Part shown: in pieces, positions 10,381 through 22,400 of the stretch
Layout of the letters: each line of letters begins with the position of its first letter
How positions within the stretch are numbered: the stretch's first letter is position 1
Assembly: GCA_028583605.1 (NCBI GenBank)
Contig: CM053332.1
Span: 27,443,956-27,507,955 of the forward strand
Length of the DNA: 64,000 nucleotides
Origin: Dastarcus helophoroides
Taxonomy: Eukaryota > Arthropoda > Insecta > Coleoptera > Bothrideridae
Reading direction: 5' to 3'
The notes under the pieces: generated by a model
Told to the model about the DNA's origin: nothing
Seen by the model: the letters and a program-made list of their open reading frames with translations, nothing else
Databases searched by the model: none
Translations under genes and position numbers: made by a program

Positions 10381-13300
10381 GGAGCTAAAAATTCTAGTAA
10401 GCTTAGTACTGCTACTACGACTAGATATTTGTTTATAGATACAAATAAATTACTATAACTGTGTCAAAAAATCAACAGATATCAGCCACGTTATGTATAG
10501 TGGTAAAATGACTACGAAAATGACCAGCAAACCCTTGTTCAGTTTCACGATCATTGCCTGATTTTAAAAATTCCAGCGGGTGTATTATATCTACTAGGTC
10601 GTTGACATTACCCACAGTTGTAGCCAAATAACGTACAATTAGGCCAAAAAATCAGTAATAGTTAAAACGTTATGCGTAATGGTGAAATGACTACGAAAAT
10701 GACCAGCAAACCCTTATTCAGTTTCACGATCATTGTCTGATTCTAAAAATTCCAGCGGGCGTATTATATTAACTGGATTATTAACATTGCCCACAATTGT
10801 AGCCAAATAACGTACAATTATGTCAAAAAATCAGTAACAGTTAGAACGTTATGCGTAATGGTGAAATGACTACGAAAATGACCGATTTCTCTATTGAGCT
10901 TCGAGAGCTTGATTCCAAAAATTCTAGCAGGCCTAGTATATCTGCTGGATATTTGCTTATAGATATAAACGAATGACGTATAATTAAGTCAAAAAAGTCA
11001 AGAGGTATCAGCCACGTTATGTATGGTGGTGAAATGACTACGAAAATGACTATTTCTATAATTACTTTAGCATTGCCTGACTTTAAAAATTCTAGCGGTC
11101 TTATTATGTCAACTAGACGGGCCATTGCCCACAGTTGTAGCCAAATGATATACAATTGTGTCAAAAAATCAGCAATGGTCAGAATGCGTGATGGTAGAAT
11201 GACTACGAAAATGACTGCGAAAATGACTGGTTTTTTTATCAAGCTTCGAGAGCGTTGCTTGACTAAAAATTCTAGCAAGTTTAATATATCTACTACATCT
11301 ACTAGATGCAAATAAATTACTACAAATATGTCAAAAAATCAACAGGTATCAGCCACGTTATGTACAGTGGTGAAATGACTACTAAAATGACAAGCTAACC
11401 CTTGTTCAGTTTCATCATCATTCTTGATTCTAAAAATTCTAGTAGGCGTATTATACTTGCTAGATCGTTGACGTTGCCCACAGTTGTAGCCAAATAACGT
11501 ACAATTATGCCAAAAAATCAGTAATAGTCAGAACATTACGCGGTGGTGAAATGACTACGAAAATGACCGACTTTTCTGTTGAGCTTCGAGAGCTTGATTT
11601 AGAAAATTCTAGCAGGCCTAGTATACCTGCTGGTGGATATTTGCTTATAGATGCAACCGATGACGTACAATTAAGTCAAAAAATCGAGAGCTGTCAAGAG
11701 GATTATGTATGGTGGTGAAATGACTACGAAAATGACTATTTTTATAATTTCTTGAGCATTGCCCGACTCTATTCTACGAAAATGACCGATTTCTCTATTG
11801 AGCTTCGAGAGCTTGATTTAGAAAATTCTAGCGGGCCTAGTATATCTGTTGGATATTTGCTTATAGACATAAACGAATGACGTATAGCTAAGTCAAAAAA
11901 GTCAAGAGGTATCAGCCGCGTTATGTATGGTGGTGAAATGACTACGAAAATGACTATTTCTATAATTACTTGAGCATTGCCCGAATCTAAACATTCTAGC
12001 GGGCTTATTATATCTACTAGATAGTTGACATTGCTCACAGTTGTAGCCAAATGATGTACAATTGTGTCAAAAAATCAGCAATAGTCAGAATGCGTGATGG
12101 TGAAATGACTACGAAAATGACTCGTTTTTTTTATCGAGTTTAAATGGCGTTGCTTGACCAAAAATTTTAGCAAACTTAGAATATCTACTAGATCTACTAG
12201 GTGCAAATAAATTACTACAAAGATGTCAAAAAATCAACAGGTATCAGCCACGTTATGTATAGTGGTGAAATGACTACGAAAATGGCCAGTTAACCTGTGT
12301 ACAGTTTCACGATCATTGCCTGATTCTAAAAATTCCAGCGGGCGTATTATATCTACTAGATCGTTGACGTTACCCACAGTTGCAGCCAAATAACGTATAA
12401 TTATGTCAAAAAATCAGTAACAGTTAGAACATTATGTGTAATGGTAAAATGACTACGAAAATGACCGATTTCTCTATTGAGCTTCGAGAGCTTGATTCCG
12501 AAAATTCTAGCAGGCCTAGTATATCTGCTGGATATTTACTTATAGATGTAAACGAATGATGTCCAATTAAGTCGAAAAAATCAAGAGGTATCAGCCACGT
12601 TATGTATGGTGGTGAAATGACTACGAAAATGACTATTTCTATAATTGCTTGAGCATTGCCTGACTTTAAAAATTCTAGCAGTCTTATTATGTCAACTAGA
12701 TGGTTGACATTGCTCACAGTTGTAGCCAAATGATGTACAATTGTGTCAAAAAAATCAGCAATAGTCTGAACGCGTGATGGTGAAATGACTACGAAAATGA
12801 CTGGTTCTTTTATCGAGCTTCGAGAGCGTTGCTTGACTAAAAATTCTAGCAAGCTTAGTATATCTACTAAATCTACTAGATGCAAATACATTACTACAAA
12901 TATGTCAAAAAATCAAGAGGTATCACCCACGGTATGTATAGTGGTAAAATAACTACGAAAATGACCAGCTAACCCTTATTCAGTTTCACGATCATTGTCT
13001 GATTCTAAAAATTCCAGCGGGCGTATTATATTAACTGGATTATTAACATTGCCCACAGTTGTAGCCAAATAACGTACAATTATGTCAAAAAATCAGTAAC
13101 AGTTAGAACGTTATGCGTAATGGTGAAATGACTACGAAAATGACCGATTTTTCAGTTAAGCTTCGAGAGCTTGATTCCAAAAATTCTAGCAGGCCTAGTA
13201 TATCTGCTGGATATTTGCTTATAGATATAAACGAATAACTTATAGTTAAGTCAAAAAAGTCAAGAGGTATCAGCCACGTTATGTATGGTGGTGAAATGAC

Positions 13301-14890
13301 TACGAAAATGACTATTTCTATAATTACTTGAGCATTGCCCGAATCTAAACATTCTAGCCGGCTTATTATATCTACTAGATAGTTGACATTGCTCACAGTT
13401 GTAGCCAAATGATGTACAATTGTGTCAAAAAATCAGCAATAGTTAGAATACGTGATGGTGAAATGACTACGAAAATGACTCGTTTTTTTTATCGAGTTTA
13501 AATGGCGTTGCTTGACCAAAAATTCTAGCAAACTTAGTATATCTACTAGATCTACTAGGTGCAAATAAATTACTACAAAGATGTCAAAAAATCAAGAGGT
13601 ATCAGCCACGTCATGTATAGTGGTGAAATGAGTACCAAAATGACCAGCAAACCCTTGTTCAGTTTCACGATCATTGTCTGATTCTAAAAATTCCAGCGGG
13701 TGTATTATATCTACTAGATCGTTGACATGACCCACAGTTGTAGCCAAATAACGTATAATTAGGCCAAAAAATCAGTAATAGTTAAAACGTTATGTGTAAT
13801 GCTGAAATGACTACGAAAATGACCAGCAAATCCTTGTTCAGTTTCACGATCATTGCCTGATTCTAAAAATTCCAGCTATCGTATTATACCTACTAGATTG
13901 TTGACATTGCCCACAGTTGTAGCCAAATAACGTACAATTATGTACAATTATGTCAAAAACTTAGTAATATTTAGAACATTATGCATAATGGTGAAATGAC
14001 TACGAAAGTGACCAATTTCTTTATTGAGCTTCGAGAGCTTGATTCAAAAAATTCTAGCAAGCCTAGTATATCTGCTGGATATTTGCTTATAGATGCAAAA
14101 GAATGACGTATAATTAAGTCAATAAAAAATCAAGAGGTATCAGCCATGTCATGTATGGTGGTGAAATTACTACGAAAATGACTATTTCTATAATTACTTG
14201 AGCATTCCCCGAATCTAAAAATTCTAGCGGGTTTATTATATCTACTAGATGGTTGATATTAAGCACAGTTGTAGCCAAATGCTGTACAATTATGCCAAAT
14301 AATCAATAGGTATCAGCCACGTTATGTACAGTGGTAAAATGACTACGAAAGTGACCACTTCTATAATTTCGAGAGCATTGCCCGACTCTGAACATTGTAA
14401 CGGGCGCAGTATATCTACTAGATGTTTGACATTGCTTACAGCTGTAGCTAAATGTTGTACAGTTACGTCAAAAAATTAGCAATTACTAGAACGTGATCAC
14501 CAGCAAAATTAGCAATTAGCAGAACGTGAATAACTACGAAAATGATAGATTTTCTATCGACTTCGAGTGCGTTGTTTGATACTAAAAATCTAAGCGAGCC
14601 TAGTATATCTACTAGCCCTTTGAAATTGCTTATAGATATAAATGAATGATGTACAATTATGTCAAAAAAATCAATATGCGTCAGCAGCGTTAAGTATTAT
14701 GCTAAAATGACTACGAAAATGACTAATTATGTTTATAGAGTTTCAAGAGCATTGTTTGATTCTAAAAATTCTACAAAGCGTAGTAACACCACTAGACAAT
14801 TGAAATTGAACTCAAATGCAGCCAATAGATGTAGAATTGTGATAAAAAATCGGGAGGCGCATATATTGCGTACAAAGCGAAATTGTTACG
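10381..14890. repeat. about 170-bp satellite organised as a 679-bp four-monomer higher-order repeat
   Basis: The anchor ATGACTACGAAAATGAC recurs about every 164-179 bp. Four monomer types can be told apart by what follows: A (CAGTTTCACGATCATTG), B (GAGCTTCGAGAGCTTGATT), C (TATTTCTATAATTACTTGAG), D (GAGCGTTGCTTGAC or GGCGTTGCTTGACC). The order A-B-C-D is exact: A at 12270, 12949, 13628; B at 12449, 13128; C at 12617, 13296; D at 12785, 13463. The unit is therefore 678-679 bp. Towards 10.5 kb the order has an extra A and a C-to-B jump near 11771. After 14.1 kb the monomers decay. Reading frames in it are side effects. Confidence 0.95.
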
Positions 14891-14959
14891 AATGAATGAT
14901 GCTTCCATCAAAACTGCATGATTACGAACATTGTTGGCTCTTTTCTAACAACTTTTGAG

Positions 14960-15190
14960 ACAATATGTCACGGTTCATCAAACAAGAAGTAGAGAAAGCG
15001 AAATACGAAAGAATATAATAAAAAAAAGTCTGATCCAGTAGGGAATCGAACATGCGACCTCCGCGTTGTTAACATGGGATTAGCACGTTGAATTAATATT
15101 CCATATATCGAAATTAGTTCGTTGCCTTCATTCACTCGACTTACTATGGCCATGTCGGTCGTGGGGTATTTAGCATACATTATTTTTTTT
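14960..15190 (-). repeat. tRNA-derived SINE-like element
   Basis: On the minus strand TGGCCATAGTAAGTCG resembles an A box and TGTTCGATTCC (15041-15051) is a good B box. The B box is followed by TACTGGATCAGA and a T run that would end RNA polymerase III transcription. GTTAACAACGC just before the T arm resembles an anticodon arm. The spacing between boxes is longer than in a real tRNA. Family not identified. Confidence 0.4.
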
Positions 15191-15599
15191 TTGTCTCTGG
15201 AAGCGACCATCTGATTTAAAGCGGGAGAGAACTAAAAATATTTAATTTCCTTATGGAAGCGTAGAGTAAAAATTTGGCCGTTTTTGCATCGACCCACCCG
15301 ACTCGATAGAAAACAGATTAACGTTTTTCTAGGGGAGCAGCAGCAACAGGTTGCTTGGACCCAGATAATCACCACCTTATACTGAATTTGATTCTAGAAA
15401 CTAACAACTTATTTTAATTTAAACCAAATATACGGTTGTTGCATTTTTAAAAAAATTTAAACAAATCTGTTGTCAGTTTTATTTAAATGATTATTTCATA
15501 ATGAAGCGTATTTTTTAGTGTAATAATTGGCCATATTACAAGTTCCCCGATCACTTATCTAGCATCGCTCCAGTTATTTCAGTATTTCGAGCTCCTGCA

Positions 15600-15990
15600 G
15601 GAACAAAACATGATAACGAGGCAGCAGCAGAAAAGAAGAAAACTAATTAAAACATCAAAGATGTCGAAATTGACGTTGGGTTTGCGAAGCGGACGTGGGA
15701 GATTGAAATGTCGTGTGACGTGCGGGCGTCCGTCACGAGGGGAGACAAGGGGGATGTTGTCGCTGCCCGGGCAGACGTCTTTTGACCTGAGCGTGCATTG
15801 CTTTGAGCCACAGACTGATCGATCGGCGGGACTGACGCTGACGGGAGACGGACAGCTCAGAAGTAGGATACACGGGGCGCGGGGGGCGGCGGGGATGCAG
15901 ACGCAGCGACTGTTTCTGCAACCTGCAGCGCGACATCTCGCTATGCCCCACAAATGCAGTCGCCTTAATTCAACAAGCACCAATTTTTAG
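15600..15990. other. GC-rich island with overlapping open frames
   Basis: This is the most G+C- and CpG-rich part of the window, with words such as CGGGCGTCCGTCACGAGG and GGGGCGCGGGGGGCGGCGG. It is open for 126 codons on the plus strand (15610-15990) and 134 on the minus strand (15579-15983). Having both strands open in GC-rich DNA is expected when stop codons are rare, so neither frame counts as a gene on this evidence. Neither product has a recognisable domain. It may be a promoter-type island, a first exon, or a transferred fragment. Confidence 0.3.
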
Positions 15991-17149
15991 AACGCGAAAC
16001 GCTAGGGCGCGTTTAACACTGACAACTCGAATCAACTATTATCAACATAACCTAGATTATATGAAAAACTAGGGCTCGCGTCCGTCAGATCGATCACGTC
16101 GGACTTTCACGAATTTGTCTTGGGAATGTTAACGCCCCCCGATAATGACGAAAATGTTGGCGAAGTGGCGGCTCCACCACATTTTGAAAGTCAATTGGGG
16201 TTAGATCCGGCCAAAGTTGGTGACTGGATAAGCCTATGTCAATATCTTGGGTGATAAAGCGACGAAATTCGGTTATAATTCTCTCGTGATTCGCTTAATT
16301 AGTGGAAAAAAAGCTTTCGTCTTCTAAGAAACGAGGCGAGCTATAGATTTATCCAAATTCGATGTGTAATTAGGACCAACAGTGACACGACAGATGCTGG
16401 TGGCGACGTATTCGTTTAATTGGCAGTTAGGTGAAAGAAGGATTGCATACTGTCTCAGCATCCCGGCTCGCAACGTTAAAACCTCTCCAAACAGGTTTCA
16501 CGCAAAAATACCAAAAGAGCAGTTATCTTTCATCGGTGTTCGTCGACGCCATTGCGAAATTCCATTTGTTAAATAGGAAATCCTCGCTTATGAGCAAGCG
16601 TGAAAGGTTAAAATGATAGATGGTGTCTAATTGCGAGCTATGTGACATATTTAAGATCTATTCTGATGCCGAGAATACACAGTGTGTCTCCGTTTAATGG
16701 CTTTTCGATTCATCTCGATCGCTTTTCATATAAACGACAAAAGTGATTATTCGATTCAGAGATTTGTTACTCTGTTTAGCGATATGATCAGTCTCGGTTC
16801 TAGTCTCGTAAGTGGATCTAGTCACTTTGTTCTAAAAAATTTCACGGGCCCTAATATGCTCATTAGCAACTTGAAAATGGCTGCAAGCTCAGCTAGCAGC
16901 CAGAGGACAGATACTGGGACAGGCGATTCATGCTGATGAAGCGATTACGAATAAGATTTTTCTAGTGAGTCTTCAAAACTTTGCTTGATTCTATAAATTC
17001 TACAGAGCATAATATCGCCACCAAAGATTTTAATGCACTTTCTATTTTAACTTAAAAAGCCAAGTCTCGAAAAATTATTTTTTATTAATATCGAGTTTTT
17101 GGCAGAATATTGCAATCTTTCTCAAAATTTTAAACTCAAACTTCCTTCT

Positions 17150-17290
17150 TAGTTGATTAAAATGTGACCCTCGCTTGAGGGGTTACATAAGATCAAAAAT
17201 TTCAGAAGCTATCTCCTCTGAGAGGGCGATCAGTGTACGGTAAACGACGATGCCAAATAAAAGGTTCACTTTACCTTGTTCAGAAATTTC
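17150..17290 (-). repeat. dispersed copy of the 487-bp satellite core
   Basis: AGAAGCTATCTCCTCTGAG, then CAGTGTACGGTAAACGACGATG, spaced as in the satellite at 24.5-27.8 kb. The minus-strand frame reads SEEIASEIFDLM and then a stop, close to the satellite version SEEIAPEIFDNM. Confidence 0.75.
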
Positions 17291-17559
17291 CAATTTAAAT
17301 AAAGAATGTTGAGAAACGCTTTCAAATTTTAAGAAAACAATCGAAATTTCTATTTTTGGATTGAAATTTCGATTTATGGATCAAAATTTTAATTTTTGAA
17401 CTTCATTTCCATTTTCGATTAAGATTTCGATTTTTAAACTTCATTTCCATTTTCGATCAAAATCTCGATTTCGCAGTTAAATCGAGTGTCGACTTATTTA
17501 CTAAAATTTGGAAGATTTCTAAACATTGTTTGTTTAAATTTTGATTTGTTTCAATATTG
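17291..17559. other. A/T-rich decayed repeat
   Basis: Short TTTCGATTTTTG-type words related to the satellite at 9-9.9 kb. No gene seen. Confidence 0.5.
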
Positions 17560-17664
17560 TTAAGTCTAAAGAAGGTTTCACCCCTTTACCAATCGGTAAT
17601 TAAATAAATAATTACGCGATACGTATTTCGCCAGCAGAACTGGCGAAACCTTCTTTGGACTTAA
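17560..17664. mobile_element. 105-bp palindromic element (MITE-like)
   Basis: The outer arms TAAGTCTAAAGAAGGTTTC (17561-17579) and GAAACCTTCTTTGGACTTA (17645-17663) pair with one mismatch. Inside are a TAATTA/TAATTA inverted pair and a hairpin CGCCAG/CTGGCG (17629-17645). TTAA is found at both ends, which could be a target duplication or part of the arms. No coding capacity. It is consistent with a small non-autonomous DNA element; the family is not identified. Confidence 0.65.
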
Positions 17665-18399
17665 TCACAAGCTACAGTGTTTAGTTCAGTGTTTTAGTCA
17701 ATATTGTTGTTTTGTTAAATTTTTTTTCGAATCTTTCACTTCATTTCCTCAAAATTTAGAAGAAATTTCTATTTTATTATCGACTTTAAAGTTAAATTTT
17801 TCAACAATTAATAATTGCTACTTTAAATTTGGTATTGCTAAAAAAATCGAAAATTTCTAAAATATTGTCAAACGTTTTTATTTATGACTTAATTATGACT
17901 TTTTTTTGAAATTGGTTTTGAAATCTTGAAATTTAGATTTTAAACTCCAAATTTTCATCCTTTCTTTCGAGGTGGAAAGACTGAGAAGTCAGAATTTTCA
18001 AAAAAAAAGAAATATTTAAAAAAGGTAAATTCTGAAATTTTCGAAAAAAAATACAAAAATTTTAAAGAGGAAATTTGCAAATTCGAGGCTTTCTAAAAAC
18101 GTGCAAAATTTATAATTTTTTTAGAAAGTTTCGAATTTCAAAATTTCCAAATCCTTCGACATTTTTAACAGTCGACATTTACCAGATAGTCAAAAGTAAA
18201 AAAATGATAAATTTTGATAAAAATCTAAAATTTGAAGAGCAAAACTTTAAAAAAATCAAATTTTGGGAAAAAGCAAGACATTTTGAGAAAAAGAAGAAAT
18301 TTTAAAAAAATGTTGTGAAGGTTAATATTTTGAAAGAGTCGAAATTTTTCAGACAATTAAAATTTTGAAAAAAGTCGAGATTTAGAAAAAATCGAAAAT
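17665..18399. other. A/T-rich low-complexity stretch
   Basis: From about 17950 the plus strand becomes A-rich with GTCGA and TTTTGAAAAA words, the start of the long A-rich block that ends near 24.5 kb. No gene seen. Confidence 0.5.
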
Positions 18400-19430
18400 T
18401 TCACCAAAGTCGATATTTTAAAGACTCAAAATTAAAAAAGAAGTCAAAATGTCTGAAATCGAAAATTTCTGAAATCGAAAATTTCTGAAAACGAAAATTT
18501 CTGAAATCAAAAATTTCTGAAATCTGAAATTTCTGAAATCGAAAATTTCTAAAAAAGTTGAATTTCTTAAACAAATAATTAAAATTTTAAAAAAAGTCGA
18601 CATTTGGAAAAAATCGAAAATTTCAGAAGGGTCGATATTTTAAGGACTCAAAACTAAAAAAGAAGACAAAATTTCTGAAGTCGACAATTTTTGAAATCGA
18701 AAATTTCTGCAATCGAAAATTTCTGAAATCGAAAATTTCTAAAATTTGAAATTTCTGAAATCGAAAATTTCTAAAAAAGAGAAAGAGTCGACATTTTTTA
18801 AACGATCAAAATTTTGAAAAAAGTCGAGATTTGGAAAAAATCGAAAATTTCAAGTCGATATTTTAAGGACTCAAAATTAAAAAAGAAGACAAAAGTCGAC
18901 AATTTTTGAAATCGAAAATTTCTGAAATCGAAAATTCCTGAAATCGAAAATTTCTGAAATTTAAAATTTCTGAAATCTGAAATTTCTGAAATCGAAAATT
19001 TCTAAAAAAGTTGAATTTCTTAAACAAACAATCAAAATTTTGAAAAAAGTCGAGATTTAGAAAAAAGCGAAAATTTCAAAAGAGTCTATGAAGACTCAAA
19101 ACTAAAAAAGAAGACAGAATTTCTGAAGTCGACAATTTTAGAAATCGATAATCTCTGAAATCGAAAATTTTTGAAATCTGAAATTTCTGAAATCGAAAAT
19201 TTCTAAAAAAGTTGAATTTCTTAAACAAACAATCAAAATTTTGAAAAAAGTCGAGATTTGGAAAAAAGCGAAAATTTCAAAAGAGTCTATGAAGACTCAA
19301 AACTAAAAAAGAAGACGGAATTTCTGAAGTCGACAATTTTAGAAATCGATAATTTCTGAAATCGAAAATTTTTGAAATCTGAAATTTCTGAAATCGAAAA
19401 TTTCTAAAAAAGTTGTATTTCTTAAAAAAA
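18400..19430. repeat. about 200-226 bp A-rich satellite with GAAATCGAAAATTTCT sub-repeats
   Basis: AAAAAAGTTGAATTTCTTAAA recurs near 18551, 19003, 19205 and 19405. Between these lie runs of a 16-bp sub-unit, TGAAATCGAAAATTTC. The last two copies are nearly identical. Confidence 0.85.
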
Positions 19431-22400
19431 ATACCCAGAAAACGTTAAAACATTAAGGAAGATCAGAAACTTGATAAAACTAAAAATTTTCAAATTGAAA
19501 TTTCCGAAAGAGATTCAGATTTTCAAAAAATAAAAGGCAATTTAAAAAGTGCAACTTTTAAAAAGGCAAATTTTTAGGAAAGTCTAAATTTTGCAAAAAA
19601 TTCGATACTTTGCAAAAACATCAAAACTTCTTTAAAAAAATCGAAACTTAAAAAAAAGGCGAGTTTTCAAACATTAACGATTTTGAAAATAGTCTAAATT
19701 TTCAAAAACATAAAAGTTTTTAGAAACCAATAATTTAAAAAATGGGTTTTTTCAAGAAAAGTCCAATTTTCTGGAGAAAAATGACCCTGTGTGAAAGTAA
19801 GTCAAAATTTTGGAAAAGGTAGAAATTATGAAAAATCGAAAACAGAAATTTTGCTCATATTGTCAGAAAAGTGGAATTTTACAAAAAGAGGCAAAATTTT
19901 GAAAAACGTGAAAATTTGTAGGAAGCGGATTTTTTAAAAAAAGTCGAAAACTCAAAAATTTTCAATTTTATTCCAACATATACAAAAAAGTCAAAATTTT
20001 GATAAGAACCCAAAACTAGAAAAAGTGAACGCTTTTCTTAAGTCAATACTTTGAAAAAAAAAATCGAGATTTTGAAAAAATCGAAAATTTCTAAAAAAAC
20101 AGTTAATTTCAAGCGTCGTAATTTTGAAACGAAGTCAAAATTTCTGAAATCGAAAATTTATTAAATCGAACATTTATGAAATCGAAAATTTTAAAAGAAG
20201 TTGAATTTCCTCAAAAAAAATGTCCAGAAAAGGTCAAAACACTAAGAAAAGTCAAAACTTAGAGTTAGAGTTTTCGAAAATTTTAAATAAGGCAAAACAA
20301 TAAAATAATTGAAATTACAAAAAAAAACATTAAGATTTTCAAATATAAGAGGCAATTAAAAAGCCACAATTTTCAAAAAGTCGAATTTTTAAGAAAATCT
20401 AAATTTTGCAAAAAGATTCTCAATTTTCGAAAAAATCTTTAAAAAATCAAAACTTTAAGAAAGGTCGAGTTTTTAAAGAATGACAATTTTAAAAATACAG
20501 TCGAAATAAAAAAATATTTAGGAAGCTACTGATTTCAAAAAATGATGTTTTTCAAAAAAATCCAATTTTCGAGAGGAAAATCTGAAAAAACGACAAAATT
20601 TTGAAACAGGAAATCAAAATTTCGATAAGAACCCAAAACTAGGAAAAGTGAACGCTTTCTTTAAATCATTATTTTGAAAAAAAAATCAAGATTTTGAAAA
20701 AATCGAGATTTTGAACAATCGAGATTTTGAACAATCGAGATTTTAAAAAAATCGAAAATTTCTAACAAAAATCGATATTTTCAAGCGTCAAAATTTTTAA
20801 ATGAAGTCAAAATTTCTGAAATCGAAAATTATTTCTAAAGCAGTTGAATTTCTTCAAAAAAAATGTTCAGAAAAGGTCACAAGACTAAGAAAAGTCAAAA
20901 CTTGAAAAAAGTTAGAATTTTCCAAAATTTTAAATAAGGCAAAACAATAAAACAATTGAAATTACAAAAAAAAACATTAAGATTTTCAAAAATAAGAGGC
21001 AATTAAAAAGTCACATTTTAAAAAAAATTGAATTTTTAAAAAATCTAAATTTTGCAAAAAGACTGGAAATTTTCGAAAAAACTCAAAACTAAGAAATCAA
21101 AACTTTATAAAGAGGTCGGGTTTTCAAAGAATGACAGTTTTAAAAATACAGTCGAAATAAGAAAAATATTTAGGAAACTAATGATTTCAAAAATTGATGT
21201 TTTTCAAAAGAATCCAATTTTCGGGAGAAAAAATTGAAAAAAGTCAAACTTTTGGAAAAGGAGAACTTTTCGAAAATTTCAAATAAAACATATTCATAAC
21301 TTTCAAAATAAAAATGTTGCCGAAATTTTCAGAAAAGTGTTTTTTTACAAAAAGAGGCAGCATTTTGAAAAATAAAAATTATAGGAGTCAGAATTTGTAA
21401 AAAAGTCGAAAAGTCGAAATTTTCAACTTTACATCAAGATTTCCAAAAAGTCAAAATTTCGATAAAAACTCAAAATTCGGTAAAAGTGAATGCTTTCCTG
21501 AGTCAAAATTTTGAAAAAATCGAGATTTTGAAAAATCGAAAATTTCCAATAATTCGATATTTTCAAGTCAAAATTTTTAAAAGAAGTCGAAATTACTGAA
21601 ACCGAAAATGTATTAAATCGAACATTTCAAAAGAAGTTGAATTTCATCAAAAAAATGTTCAAAAAAAGTCAAAACATTAAAAAAAATCAAAATCTTGAAA
21701 AAGTTAGAATTTTCGAAAATTTGAAATAAAGCAAAATAATAAAACAAGTTCCAATTCCAAAAAGCATTCAGATTTTCAAAAATAGGAGCCAATTAAAAAG
21801 CCTCATTTGTTAAAAAGTCGAATTTTTAAGAAAATCTAAATTTGGCAAAAAGATTGGAAATTTTTGAAAAAATTTAAAACTTCTTTGAAAAATCAAAACT
21901 TTAAGAAATGTCGTGTGATTAAGAAATAAGAATTTTAAAAATATAATCGAAATTTTAAAAAAACAAAATTATTTAGGAAACTAATGATTCCAAAAAATGA
22001 TGTTTTTCAAAAAAATCCAATTTTCGAGAGAACAATCTGAAAAAAGTCAAAATTTTGGAAAAGGTAGAAATTTAAAACAAATTCGTAACGTTTAACATAA
22101 ACATGTTACCAAACTTTTTAAAAAAGTGTTTTTTTACAAAAGAGGCAAAATTTGGAAAAAAGTAAAAATTTTAGGAATCCGAATTTTTAAAAAAGTCGAA
22201 AGGTCAAAATTTTCATTTTTATGGCAAGATTTATAAATGGTCAAAATTTCGATAAAAAACCCAAAACTCGGAAAAAGTGAACGCTTTCTTTAAGTCAAAA
22301 TTTTGAAAAAAGTCGAGATTTAAGAAAATCAAAAATTTCTAAAAAGTCGATATTTTCAAGAGTCAACATTTTTAAAAGAAGTTTAAATTTCTGCAATGAA

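Larger units (their letters stand above)
14891..17170. other. largely unique DNA between satellites
   Basis: Mixed composition, holding a SINE-like piece (14960-15190), a GC-rich island (15600-15990) and non-repeated DNA to about 16750. From about 16760 to 17030, fragments such as TTGTTCTAAAAAATTTCACG resemble very decayed monomers of the 170-bp satellite. No gene is recognised. Confidence 0.45.

Noticed and set aside
10841..13408. Minus-strand frames of 93-156 codons sharing IIEIVIFVVISPPYITWL
   Set aside because: They recur with the 679-bp satellite and break at different points in different copies. Their openness follows from the repeat, not from coding constraint.
15579..15990. Two overlapping genes of 126 and 134 codons on opposite strands
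   Set aside because: Stop codons are scarce in GC-rich DNA on both strands; neither product shows a domain or signal.
17560..17664. The palindrome as a transcription terminator
   Set aside because: A 105-bp multi-hairpin element with TTAA ends in eukaryotic repeat DNA fits a transposable element far better; no gene lies upstream.
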